Of a stretch of 64,000 nucleotides of DNA, positions 1 to 10,818 are shown piece by piece. Under the pieces are notes generated by a model, which worked only from the letters and a program-made list of their open reading frames with translations, searched no databases and had not been told where the DNA came from. The stretch comes from Hemileia vastatrix. Lineage: Eukaryota > Basidiomycota > Pucciniomycetes > Pucciniales > Zaghouaniaceae. How positions within the stretch are numbered: the stretch's first letter is position 1; the number at the start of each line of letters is the position of its first letter. The DNA lies in assembly GCA_030280995.1 (NCBI GenBank), contig JASXTE010000008.1:20365693-20429692 (forward strand). Reading direction: 5' to 3'. The position numbers and the translations under genes were made by a program.

Positions 1-856
1 AAGATGTGGTTATGAAAAGTTGAGTAAAAAATGTCGGATAAGAGTTGAACATTGACACGTAAAGCGTCTAATAACCCAATTATTAGCAAAAATAATTGCA
101 GAAGATAATTGGGGTATGCAGATTATTTTCCGCAATTAATTTAATTGTGGATTGGTCAACATTTATACCCCCTAATTATTTAATCATGTTTTATACTAAA
201 TTAATTAATTACATTAAAATTTTGCATAAACAATAGTATACTTTTTGTTACATTTAAAAATGACTATTTTTTAATCATTGAAGAAACTTGTTTTAAATTA
301 AATTAGTTATATTCTTATGTCCCCATTAATTTTGTTACAGCATCTGGATTTTAGTTGGTGGGAAAATGAGCTCTTACTCATGTTTTTAATTACTTATTTC
401 AGCTTCAATAGCAATTACATTTATTTTTATTCTGTTTTATCTTATATTTCAATTGTATATACATGTTTATGGCGTTTCAGAGGGCCGTTTGCCCATATAA
501 GGACATTGGGTAATCCCCTGAAGCCCCATCACTTATTTTACTCAACTATTACTTTATTATTAAATAAATAACATAACTACTTTACATATAATAATATTTA
601 TTGCGGCATTATCCCTTTAAAAATTATAAGTAATTATAAGTTAACAAGGTTGCATTAAGAGGTTATTTTTTAGTATTAATAATTGTGTTGTTAAGCAGAG
701 AAAGAAAATACTTACAAAAATTAAAGTAATATTACACCCACTACAAGTCCCTTAATTAGCCATTTGTCGTCCTTATTTGTTCCCTTTTTATTTCTCTTTA
801 TTTTCTTCTTCTTCTTCTTCTTCTTCTTCTTCTTCCTTCTAGACGACCGGCCGACA
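1..856 (+). mobile_element. Chromovirus LTR fragment (diverged relative of element E LTR)
   Basis: The stretch aligns with the LTR of element E at 53761-54900. Shared blocks include a TATA region (CCATATAAGGAC near 492, against CCTATAAAAGGGCC in E), the following TAATCCCCTG..GCC..ATCACTTA block, and the terminus CTTCTAGACGAC...CCGACA ending at 856. The E LTR is 1140 bp, so the left end probably lies outside the window. No primer-binding site or gag follows position 856, so this is a solo LTR or the 3' LTR of an element further left. A CTT microsatellite sits at about 805-838. The 84-codon ORF at 317-571 matches the hydrophobic LTR ORF of E in position only and is not called a gene. Confidence 0.62.
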
Positions 857-1485
857 CTTTCAAAGATGCAAGTTGCCAGGGAAGCAAACAGTTAAGCTAC
901 ATCTTGGTGACACTATTTTTTGTCAATTTTTTCCATTTTTCACTAATATTTTTTTGCTCAACGCTCATACCAACCCAATCACTGTCATTAACGAAAAGCA
1001 CAGACTTTTCAGCTTGTTCGTTACCAATTTCAAGAATGCCACTATTTCAAAAAATGTAATATTTCTACGAAATGATGTCCGACTGAATTTATTTTGTTAC
1101 AATCCTGTACTGCATGGCCGTATAAGTTAGAAATACACATGCTCTTGTCTGTAAAGTAACTATTTAAGGAGATTTCAGAAAAAAAATAGGTGAAAATTAT
1201 TGTCCCGGTACTGTACATGCTCTTATGTCTTATAACCTGAAAAAAGTCAATTATCATTGTCCATTCTGACCGCAAACCATAATTTTTCAATAACCAAGTC
1301 AAGCTCAAGCTCCTTCAACAGCTTTTTCATCATACTTCTAACCCCCTATCACCCTATAATACTCACTTTTCACCCTCAAGAACAGCCACGGCATCAATTT
1401 TTTCCAGTTAAATGACTTGAATATTCCTTCTACGACCATGTTCGCTGGTGTGAATACTCCTTATCTCTAGAGCGACTTTTGCGCC
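857..1485. other. Intergenic, no gene seen
   Basis: Unique-looking AT-rich sequence between the LTR fragment and the 3' end of the secreted-protein gene. The short ORFs on both strands show no recognisable domain. It probably holds the 3' UTR and terminator of the minus-strand gene. Confidence 0.5.
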
Positions 1486-2757
1486 TTAAGTGCTTACACC
1501 AGGAGTGTGGTCCACTGCATGAGGGGCATTATTCTGGTGGGCCCAAGGTGCGTCACCCCAGCCAGAACGCCAAATTCCCTTTTTCCGCAGCTCTTTCAAT
1601 GCGTCACTACCTATGGGTGAAATGGTACCCTTCTGTTTCTGGGCCGCCGATGAAATCCTTGATAGAAATTTACTGAAAACCCTTTCGCGAAAGTAGATTG
1701 CTTTCCATGCTGGTGAAAACAACTTTTTGGCCAGCCACCACGCAGCTTTGAAGCCTTTTGCTGTCCTTTTACCCACTCCAGATGCTGCGGTTTTCCATGC
1801 ATTTAAAAATCCCTTTCTCGATGACTGCCACATAGATTTAGAGTTTGTCAGCCTGCCTTCGCCTATTTTACTAGCTTCTGCGGTTTTAACAGACGGGTCA
1901 ATGTTGTTTGTTCCACTTGGTTCTCCGGGTTCAACAGACCAGTTAATGACACCATCTTTATCAAGAAACATTTGTCTTTGTGCTTCACTTGGATCCCCGG
2001 GTTCAACAGACCAGTTAATGACACCATCTTTATCAACATACATTTTTCTTTTTCCTCCACTTGTTTCTCCGGGTCCAACAGACCAGTTAATGACACCATC
2101 TTTATCAACATACATTTTTCTTTTTCTTCCACTTGTTTCTCCGGGCTCAGCAGACGAGTGAATGGCACCATCTTTATCAACATTCATTGCTTCCTTTGTT
2201 CCACTTGGTTCTCCGGGTTCAACAGACGAGTGAATGACACCATTTTCATCAACATACATTGCTTTGTTTGTTCGACTTGGATCTCCGGGTTCAACAGACG
2301 AGTGAATGACACCATTTTCATCAACATACATTGCTTTGTTTGTTCCACTTGGATCTCCGGGTTCAACAGACGAGTGAATGACACCATTTTTATCAACATA
2401 CATTGCTTTGTTTGTTCGACTTGGATCTCCGGGTTCAACAGACGAGTGAATGACACCATCTTTATCAACATACTTTTCAGAATTCCCAAACTTCCGCCGT
2501 GGCGAACTGGGATTAGTTTTGCTGAATGCAGCTGGTGCTGTTTTCAAGTTTTCAGCTGCGTTTACACCCTTCGTAAGATCTCCGGCAACATTGCCGACTC
2601 CAGCAACATTATCGGCACCTGTTGCAACTTTTGTTAAGCCACCCAATGGAGTGGCAAAAGATAACCTTCCCAAAAAAAGGCATATGAAAAATAATAAAGG
2701 TATCGAATTTCGGAATCCGTTGCCTTTCACAGTAGGCTTCCATGCAATTTTGTGCAT
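1486..2757 (-). CDS. Secreted tandem-repeat protein, candidate effector
   Basis: 423 residues with no intron needed. A positively charged start is followed by a hydrophobic core at about residues 19-32 and a small-residue site near SFA/TP at 35, a good signal peptide. Residues 36-95 are Gly/Ala/Asn-rich. Residues 96-287 are eight consecutive 24-residue repeats built on YVDKDGVIHSSVEPG; the last three change IHSS to INWS. Residues 300-423 are basic and tryptophan-rich, with no transmembrane span. No cysteine pattern or enzyme motif is visible. Signal peptide plus internal repeats is a common layout for secreted wall or host-interface proteins of rust fungi, but I recognise no named family, so the effector call is inference. 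It is one of the few ORFs here not belonging to a transposon, and it is intact. Confidence 0.72.
   Translation of the reverse strand: MHKIAWKPTVKGNGFRNSIPLLFFICLFLGRLSFATPLGGLTKVATGADNVAGVGNVAGDLTKGVNAAENLKTAPAAFSKTNPSSPRRKFGNSEKYVDKDGVIHSSVEPGDPSRTNKAMYVDKNGVIHSSVEPGDPSGTNKAMYVDENGVIHSSVEPGDPSRTNKAMYVDENGVIHSSVEPGEPSGTKEAMNVDKDGAIHSSAEPGETSGRKRKMYVDKDGVINWSVGPGETSGGKRKMYVDKDGVINWSVEPGDPSEAQRQMFLDKDGVINWSVEPGEPSGTNNIDPSVKTAEASKIGEGRLTNSKSMWQSSRKGFLNAWKTAASGVGKRTAKGFKAAWWLAKKLFSPAWKAIYFRERVFSKFLSRISSAAQKQKGTISPIGSDALKELRKKGIWRSGWGDAPWAHQNNAPHAVDHTPGVST
1897..2472 (-). repeat. Eight 72-bp in-frame tandem repeats
   Basis: Each 72-bp unit encodes 24 residues of the secreted protein. Units 1-4 (right end in plus coordinates) are nearly identical and units 5-8 are more diverged, which fits expansion from the N-terminal side by unequal exchange. 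The same periodicity opens several false frames on both strands. Confidence 0.9.
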
Positions 2758-3898
2758 TTTCGTTGTGAGAGTGATTTTCTTATGTTAAGTAACGTCTCTA
2801 AAAAGAAGGGGCAGATGATTGATTTCTTTTTTTCAGGAAAGATTGTAGATTCTTCAAACCAGAAGGTATATAATCAGCATTGTAATTTAATAGAAGGTTG
2901 ATTTCACCGCTTTTGTTTACAAATGTGACTTACTTATTGAAAAGTTAACAGAATATTAAATGGACGACTTGCGTTTCAAATTTTTCGAGGCGAAAATGTG
3001 CAGGGAATAAATGAAACCCTTGATTTGAAAGTGTTATGTGTTTTAATATTTGTTCTGGGCTAACTGGAATCCGTACCCAGAAATGAAAGCATATCAAGCT
3101 CTAAAGTAACCATGTTCGAGGTTGATAAACCTTAAACCAGTAACACTTCATTGAAACGTCATATAGAGAGTCTTTTCACTCAAATGATTATTTCCAGGTT
3201 GTGTTTGATCAAATCACAAAATACGATACAAATCGCAAATAAACAAATAAAATAAAAGAAACTCCAGCAAAACAATGTGAGGGAATGTTTGATGGGAGTG
3301 CTTCTTGTAGATGAAATCATCAATGTTGGCAAAACATTATGGGAAATATAATAATTTTGCATATCCTATAGCAACCAACGCTAGTTAATTGATATAAGAT
3401 GACGACCCATGTACCGACTGGATTTTTATATGTTGATTAACTTGTACAATTTGCGAGTAACACCCATGTATGTATGCGCAGTGCCCCGCATGTAGTCCTC
3501 GCATTTTCTTTAATTTTGCTATATAGTAGTAATTAAAATATCCGTTTGTTTTTAACATGGCAACTCACATCCTGAATCCTCTAGACATCTGAAATACACT
3601 TATGATGATAAAAATGCATTAGTGTACCGATTTTTATTATAAAAATACTAATAATAATAATAATAAAAATAAAAGGGAGGCAGTAAGGAGATGGGGTCAT
3701 TTTTCACATTTTATTACGAGCACAGACTTTTGCGCCGTTTTCAATTCAGTTAGGAGTTCAATTTTGCAGCCAGTGTTTTCCCATTATTAAGTTAGCAGTA
3801 TCTCTCGCTCGTTTTTGTAGAGAGGTGACGCTTTATTTATCTCACGGATGGTGTAACGTGTAGATACATGTTTAATAATGATTTTAATTACTAGAGTG
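2758..3898. other. Intergenic region with a dispersed repeat
   Basis: The left part is the upstream region of the secreted-protein gene; I see no certain promoter motif. About 3680-3780 is a reverse-complement relative of about 28860-28960: both share GCGCAAAAGTCTGTGC and a nearby ATCTCCTTAC block, so an uncharacterised interspersed repeat is present. An AAT microsatellite lies at 3645-3670. No gene is supported. Confidence 0.45.
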
Positions 3899-3903
3899 AG
3901 CCG

Positions 3904-4020
3904 TATTGGCGGTGTGGTACTCAGATAATGTTTTGTTTTAGGAAAGATAGATTCATTGCATATTACTCAGACTACTATTTATATGAAGTATATGTACTGC
4001 GGCCTAGTCGAGACCTAACA
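3904..4020 (-). repeat. 3' LTR of Copia A
   Basis: 117 bp, about 95% identical to 9249-9365. The left edge is fixed by the target duplication AGCCG immediately outside. Confidence 0.93.
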
Positions 4021-4113
4021 CCCGCCCCCTCGACTATACGCTGTGCTTAGTATTTAATGTAGTAAATAAATTGATAAACGAAGAAAAGTAGTAAGGGAGA
4101 AAAAATAGTTTTT

Positions 4114-7100
4114 TTATTCCATGATTTTTAAACTTTGACATGCTTTCTCGTGATTCTGTTTATTCATGGGTTTTGTCATGATGTCCGCAAGTTGGTTTTG
4201 AGTTGGTATCCATTCGATTGTTGCCTTTTTGTTGTGTAACTGTTCATTTACGAAGAAAAATTCCCTGTCACTGTGGCGAGTTCGTTTATTGGATGCTTCA
4301 TCATTTGAAACTTTAATAGATGCTTGATTGTCGCACATGAGTTTGAAACAGCCGTCAATGTTCAGTAGGTCGTTTAGAAGGTTCTGAATCCATAGGCCCA
4401 TCCTTGTTGCTGCTCCTAGGGCCATGTATTCTGCATGACATGTTGAAGTTGCTACTGAGGGCATTCTTTTTGATGACCAGAATATGAGACTTTCTTTCAT
4501 GGTGATTACCATTCCGCCTGTTGATCTAGAGTATTCCCCACCCCAGTTTGCATCCGAGTATACTATCAGGTTCATTATGTTTTCGTTTTTATTTGGATAT
4601 AGATGTAGTTTTTTATTGATTGTGAATTTAAGATATCCTAGGAGGTGATTCAGTGCTCTCCAATGTTCTGATGAGGGACATTTGGCATGTCTGGCTAGTA
4701 GGTTCACCGTGAAGCTGAGATCTGGTCTTGTGGCTGTAGTAATGTAGCTAAGAGACCCGACGATTGAGAGATAGTCTGTTGGTCTTATTGGTTCTGTTCC
4801 TGTTGTCGTTGTTGATAGGTCAATGTTTGTTGGTAGAGGTTGGTGATGGATCAAACCTGTTGGATGAAACTTGTTGATTACCTTGTTGATTTGATTTTCT
4901 TGACTCAGTATGAAACCTTGTTCCGTTCGTTTAATGTCGATACCTACTATCGTATTTAGATTGTCTTGCCATTTGATAATTAATGTTTGTTTTAAATCTT
5001 TTACTAGTTGTCTTAGTGTTGATGTTGAATCTGCAGTTACTAGACCGTTGTCTACATGAACCCATATCATCACCTGTGTTTTTTCATTCTTTAGGAAATA
5101 GACACTATTATCGTAAGCTGACATCATATAGCCTATAATTTTAATTGATAACCAAAATGTTGCCACCAGCATCTAGCTGCTTGGCACGTACCATATAAAG
5201 CTTTTTTCAATTTGTAAGCTTTTCCATCTTTAAGCTCGAATCCTGGTGGGTCTTTGACCCATACTTCTTCATTTATTGGACTATGTAAGTAAGCTGCTGC
5301 TACATCAAAGCTATGTACTGGCCTGTTATACATGGCAGCAATGGTTAGTATAATTCTCTGAGCAGTGAAAGAAGTGGTAGGTGCAAAAGTAGAAGAATAA
5401 TCAATTCCTTTGACCTGTTTGAAACCTTTGGCAACATATCTTGCTTTTAATTTGTTGATTCCTGATAAAGGATCTTTCTTTTCCGCAAACACCCATCTGG
5501 CATCTAGGATTCTTGCTTGAGTTGTAGGTGTCTCTCTTGTCCATACATTCATTTTTGTTAAGTTGCCGATTTTGTTTTCACAGGCTGTTTTCCATTGTGG
5601 ACCTTTGTTTGACTTTATGGCGTCTTTGAACAACTTGGGTATGTCTGTAATGAAGAATTCACAGTTAAGTTGTATTTGTTCAACAAGTTTTTCTTGCTCT
5701 ATTAATGTTTGTTCTTGTCTGAAATCTCCTAAGGTTAGTTTGTCTTTTTCTATAGAACAGTTATTTGTGATGAAATCCACATTCATTTTGTTTACTAATT
5801 GAGTTTCACCTTCACCAAAAGTTGCCCACGCTGAGATCAAAATTCTTTTCTCTACTGGTTCCCAAAAAATCCAGCCTTTCATCCCCGCTGGAAAGCCAAT
5901 GACATTGCATTTCACTGCCCTTTCATCTAGTTTTTTTCTTTTTTCTGTTGGTATGTGAACATATGCCACTTGGCCGAATCTTCTCAGCATATCTAGTTGC
6001 GGTTTATGCTTGAATAAGAATTCGTATGGCGTCTTGTGCTTGGTTGTTTTGTTCAGTATTCTGTTCAAAACAAAAGATGCCCATTTGAAAGCAAAACTCC
6101 AAAAAGGCTTACCTAGTTTGCTATCAAATAATATTGTTTGCCCCATCTCCGTCAAAGTCCTGTTGTACCTTTCAATGTTGCCATTCTGTTGATGGAAGTA
6201 TGGTAGTGATTTTTCATGAACAATTCCTTTGGTAATTGTAAAGGTATCTATAGTTTTGTTGTTGAATTCTCCTCCATTATCTGTTCTTAGTATTTTTACT
6301 TTGTTTTGTGTTTGGTTCTCTAACCTTGTTAGTATTTCAATTATATTTTTTGTAGCGTCTGATTTGTTTTTTAAAATATGACACTCACTGTATGATGTGC
6401 ACAGATCTCTTATCGTCAGTGCATACAAACCCCCTTCAATAGATTCTTCTTCAATTGGTCCTATCAGATCAGTCGTAATGATTTCAAGAGGTCCTGGCTC
6501 CCTACCTGTTGAGGCTAGGAATAATTCTCTACAGCTTTTGCACATTTGAAAAGAGTCACAAATTATGTTGCCCAGTGGTAAAGATTCGTGAAGTCCTAAT
6601 ACCATTTTCTCACTTATCATTTTCCTTATTTGTCTTAAGCTTGCATGACCAAGGAGACAGTGCCATTTGAAGAGAATTTCTTTGTTCTTCGTTCTGGTTC
6701 TGGGAATCGGTGTGACATCAGGAAGTTCAAGTTTAAAACAATGTGGTTATATTTCATCATTATTCTTATCTGTCATAGTTGGACTAGTTACATGAAGTAT
6801 TTGTTTATATAATGGTAAATTTTTTGTATCATTTAACAGATAATTAAGAGACCATTTTCTGTTGATAAACATTGCTGATAACAACGGTTGTCCTTTATAG
6901 CTGATGAGAAAATCGTTCATGTTTACCAAAGATAGATCAGCGTTGCTTTTGAGTAATGAAGCAGGTGAAATGAGTGTACCCCTTTCTTTGCTGCAGAAAT
7001 AGACTGGTTTAATATTGATGATTTGCCCATTCAGACCACTGAAGCAAATCGTCCCTGTTCCTGTAATGAGAGGTTTTGTATTGTTAGTTGCCACTTTTAG

Positions 7101-8578
7101 GGCAATGGGATGTGAAAGGAGTTTGAAATTGACTAACTCATTTTGATTACCTGACAGATGATGTGTTGCTCCCGTATCAAAAATAGGTTGTTGAGAATTG
7201 TTTTCTGGTGTGTCATTTAAGGATAACCTTTAAAAACTGGCTGCCGAGGCTTCTGGTGACTCATCTGTCAATTCAATGATTTGCGCCAATGGTTTTTGTG
7301 ATGTTTGATGAGAAGGAATTTGACGTTGTGGCTGTCGTTGAGGATAGATTGGTCGGTAAGAGTCCATTCTCCTGTTTATTTGTTGAATTTGTTGGGGTTG
7401 AGTATTTTGTTGGATGTTAGAGTTAGGAGGGATGATATTAGGTTGAATAATTGATGGTGGTACAATCATAGGGTAATTGATGTTTAGATTGGGTGACCGC
7501 ATGTTGTTTAGATTCCGGTTCAATAAACGTTGAGGGAAATGACTTTGTAGATGTCCCGGAGAGTTACAATTGTAGCATATTGGCATTTTTGTGGCCAATG
7601 CAGACATTGTTGGTATTTATGAGATGTTAATTGTCTCTTGAGTGGGAGGATCAGGATTTGACTGTTGTATTGTAGAGAAATTTGGTGAAGTTGCTATTGA
7701 ATTTGCAGATGATGTGATGTTATGTATAGTAGATTGTACATTGTCTTCATGTTTCATCCTGTCCCATGTGTTGACCATAATTCCGTTCAATGTGATAACG
7801 TTGATCATTTTGTTTTCATTGCAAGTAATGTGTTCAGTTTCACGCAGGACTTTAGAGCTAAAGCCTGGATTATCCCTTCGAATCCGTTGAATTAGGACAC
7901 AGATTATGTCTTTGTTGGTTAGACCTTGGGCAGATATGTTGGTGGTGATTTCTCTGATTTTAGCCATTAGCATTACTGGATTCTCGGCATCTCTGGACCT
8001 CAAATTGAGCAGTTTTTCAACGGAATTCATTTGAGCAGATCGTGATATGACATTGAAAGGCTCTTGATATGTTTGAATGCCAGGGTACTTGGAGAAACAT
8101 CGCCCATTTGATCTTTGATTCCAGGGCTGACCGAATTAACTGAAATTCCTTGTCCAATATGTTCTTTCACAGAAGATTTTGATGCTCTGCTTTGTTCCAA
8201 AAAATTTGTGTCACCAGTGAAATCCAAAATGATCAGGCGCAGCTCTTGGTACCACAATCGAGAATTAGATCCATTGTCTTTCAGAATATGTGGCCAATCC
8301 TTAAGTATCATCCTGGCTTTGACAATGCTGTCTCTGATATAGCCATCTTCTTGTAATCGGATCAAGTCTCTTGTCGCTTCTTCTTCATTGTCGATATTTA
8401 CTTCATCTTTGGGTTGTTTCATAGTTTGTTTTTCTTGAGGCTCAGGTTGATGAGATGTCGAGGGTCGAGTTGGCTGATGAGATTGAGGTGTAGGGTTTTG
8501 AGGGATTTGGTTGCTTCTTGGAAGAGGTGCTGTGGGTCATCCAGAAGGGGTCTCGTAGCCATTCTGATTACTAGGCAT
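4114..8578 (-). pseudogene. Copia A gag-pol polyprotein, broken
   Basis: The start is placed at the ATG at 8578, ahead of the Gag motif DWPHILKDNGSNSRLWY. In order: Gag; a zinc knuckle near 7565 whose last cysteine is Phe (CYNCNSPGH...F); protease remnant; GAG-pre-integrase (WHCLLGHAS near 6670); integrase core (TDLIGP, TDNGGEF, NGNIERYNRTL); reverse transcriptase (RYVAKGFKQVKGIDY, YGTCQAARCWW); RNase H (TCHAEYMALG). The catalytic box reads HVDNG rather than VDDG. In-frame stops lie at about 8537, 7617, 7230 and 6747, with frameshifts near 8028 and 5150. The element is therefore not autonomous now, although the integrase-to-RNase H half is long and well preserved. Confidence 0.88.
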
Positions 8579-9236
8579 TTCTAATTTGTATAATTACTAA
8601 TTTCAAAGAGAAAGAGAAATAGAAAAGAGATAGAAAGAAATAAATAAAATAAGAGTAGAAGGAAATAGAAAAAAGAAAAAAAATGGAGCATTTACAAAAA
8701 ATGTATTGATTTAGTTTTTGTTTTTAATTAATGTTGTAGTTATTTTTTTTATTATTTTATTTTTTATTTTTTTATTTTTATTTTTATTTATTTTTTTAAA
8801 CTATTTACTTTACTTTTGGAGAGAATGGGCCAACAATCTTGCTTTGATCCCTGGCAAGGGAATCAACCTAATCGTTTGTTAAATAGTAATATTTTTGTTT
8901 TGAAATTTTGTTTGGATAGAGAATATAATGAATATAAAGAAGAAGGAAAAAGAAAAAATATAAGATAATGAATTCAAAAGAAAAAAATCAGGAAAGAAAA
9001 GAGAGAGAGAGAGAGAAAATATAAAGAAGTAAACTAAGGTTGACAAGACCCAAGAAACAGAATAGAAGAAATATATTGGAAGAGAAAGAAGTAGACTAAG
9101 GTTGACAAGACCCCAGAAGAAGTCTTATTTGCTTGTTGGCTAGTGGACTAGACTTTTTAGTTGGTATAGGTAACAAAAGGAAGAAGCAAGAGAGAAAAAA
9201 CAAATAATTGAAAGTGTTTTTTAATTTAGCGCTAAA
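8579..9236. other. Copia A untranslated leader, low complexity
   Basis: AT- and purine-rich leader between primer site and gag start. It holds a T-rich tract (about 8735-8800), a GA microsatellite (about 9000-9016) and a duplicated block with ACTAAGGTTGACAAGACCC at about 9028 and 9089. No coding signal. Confidence 0.6.
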
Positions 9237-9248
9237 GGGACCATAACC
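9237..9248 (-). promoter_or_regulatory. Primer-binding site of Copia A
   Basis: On the minus strand the LTR is followed directly by GGTTATGGTCCC. It does not begin with TGG, so it does not pair with a tRNA 3' CCA end. It resembles the complement of an initiator-Met tRNA anticodon arm (CCATAACC), the half-tRNA primer known from Drosophila copia and yeast Ty5. Element C carries nearly the same sequence at 22938-22949. Confidence 0.6.
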
Positions 9249-9365
9249 TATTGGCAGTGTGGTACTCAGATAATGTTTTGTTTTAGGAAAGATAGATTCA
9301 TTGCATATTACTCAGACTACTATTTATATGAAGTATATGTACTGTGGTGTAGTAAAGACCTAACA
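9249..9365 (-). repeat. 5' LTR of Copia A
   Basis: 117 bp partner of 3904-4020. The right edge is fixed by AGCCG at 9366-9370. This LTR would supply the promoter for the minus-strand gag-pol. Confidence 0.93.
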
Positions 9366-9494
9366 AGCCGAATGCCTTTGGTCAGTACAATTTCCATTAA
9401 ATAAGTAAAACAATAGAATAGATCATATTCTCACCTAGAGTGAACCAAATGCCTTTGTTGAGAATTTGTATTATGCCAGTACCCAAACCCACGG

Positions 9495-10642
9495 TGTGGT
9501 AGCCTAAAGTTTAGTACGGCACCTAAATATGTAAATGGAGTTATTACGGCGTGCAAGATTGGCGTTATTATTTTTTATAAAAAGGGTTTTATTTAATTTA
9601 TTTGAGTTTTAAATATGAAGAAATCGGTCACGAGCGAATGCCTACACGAAAACAATTTATTTTACGGAGAAAACTTATTTTTACGGTCTAAAAAATTTAT
9701 AAGTATTAAGTCGAGTCACTCAAGAACCTTGGGAAATTTTCCCAGAATTTTTACTATTTTTCTTAAATTTTTAAATGAATTTTAAAGTTTTATAGAAATA
9801 TTTACGTTTTCAAAAATTACTTAACTTTGATGAATTTTCACTGGGTAATTAGAGCTGCGCAGACTACGAAAATTAGTTTGGTATGTAAAGGGGAAGTAGC
9901 TCTATTATGTGTAATTTTTCTAGATTTTTTATTATGGTTTTATAGTTCTAAATTGAGTCCGGAAGTCCGGACGGACTCCGTTTCGACTCTGTACGGACTC
10001 CGCTTTTACTCCGTACGGACTCCGTACGGACTCCATACGGGCTCCGGATTGACTCTGGAAGAGCTCTGGAGGGGAAAACTTAGGCACGTGACTAGGAATA
10101 CTTAAGCACTTCTCAAACTCGAAATTGAGGGGGGGGGACACATCATACAGCTTAATCATTGACCACCACGGTCTCATTTTTTTTTATTACTCAACAAATT
10201 AAAATAAATTGTAATACCCTTATAACATTATATTTTATATATAACATTTTAGAAATACTATTCAACAATTTAAATCACACTTCATACAGGGTATCTTTAG
10301 AAAGGTCTTCATCGCTGGGACTCGATTATTGCTGTCTCATTAAAATTCAAATTATTATAAAAACATAAAAGTCAATCTTTTCAGATCTTTCACTGGTACA
10401 CCTTAATTGTTGTTATCAGTATTTCTTTTATCAACAGCCACTTTCTTTAAATCTCAATAAGTGTTAATTATTTTAGAGTTTCATTATTTTTATCAATCAG
10501 ATTCAAGTAGATTGGTTAGCTTAGTGATTTAGAATTCCCATTTTGTTATTTTTATTGGAAGGACGGGGTTTTCTGCTAAATCCACACATCTCCTCCGGAT
10601 TCTGCTTACAGCAAGGCGACTGTAAGAGTTTACCTTACCATA
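9495..10642 (+). repeat. 5' LTR of Gypsy D
   Basis: 1148 bp. It contains TATAAAAAGGG near 9577 and a cluster of TCCGTACGGA-type palindromes at about 9957-10050. It is almost identical to 21291-22438, so insertion is recent. Confidence 0.94.
9957..10050 (+). promoter_or_regulatory. Palindromic GGACTCCGTACGGACTCC cluster in LTR
   Basis: About six GACTCC or GGACTCC units, several joined through the perfect palindrome TCCGTACGGA, lie in about 95 bp. The cluster is strikingly GC-rich against its surroundings and recurs in the 3' LTR at about 21753-21858 with a few substitutions. The layout resembles a binding array for a dimeric regulator; function is inference. Confidence 0.5.
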
Positions 10643-10644
10643 GT

Positions 10645-10662
10645 TGGCGCCCAACGTGGGGT
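10645..10662 (+). promoter_or_regulatory. Primer-binding site of Gypsy D (tRNA-Lys type)
   Basis: TGGCGCCCAACGTGGGGT starts two bases after the LTR. The first 17 bases are those of the primer site complementary to tRNA-Lys(1,2) in several animal retroviruses. This supports tRNA-Lys priming and fixes the LTR edge independently. Confidence 0.85.
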
Positions 10663-10818
10663 TCAAATTCCCTAGCTTTCTTTAAAGACTTACTTGGATC
10701 AAGAACGTTATTAGCCTGCAAGAGGCTTATTTTCTGGAACTCTAATTGGATTTTTGTTATTGGCCTGCAAGAGGCTTGTTATTTTATCGATTGTTAAAGC
10801 TATTCATTACTTATTGGG

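Larger units (their letters stand above)
3904..9365 (-). mobile_element. Ty1/Copia LTR retrotransposon, element A
   Basis: Two 117-bp LTRs (3904-4020 and 9249-9365) differ at 6 positions and are flanked by the 5-bp duplication AGCCG at 3899-3903 and 9366-9370. Read on the minus strand the LTR begins TGTTAGG and ends CCAATA. The polypurine tract GAGGGGGCGGG abuts the 3' LTR (4021-4031) and a primer site abuts the 5' LTR (9237-9248). Each LTR holds TATAAATAG on the minus strand (3976-3983, 9321-9328). The gag-pol order integrase before reverse transcriptase is that of Copia. The coding region is broken. Confidence 0.95.

Noticed and set aside
317..571. 84-codon hydrophobic ORF
   Set aside because: Lies in the LTR fragment and corresponds to the T-rich LTR region of element E; no independent coding evidence.
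1972..2637. Long plus-strand ORF opposite the secreted-protein gene
   Set aside because: It is produced by the 72-bp periodicity of the repeats; it lacks a signal peptide or domain, and the minus frame covers repeats and unique ends in one reading.
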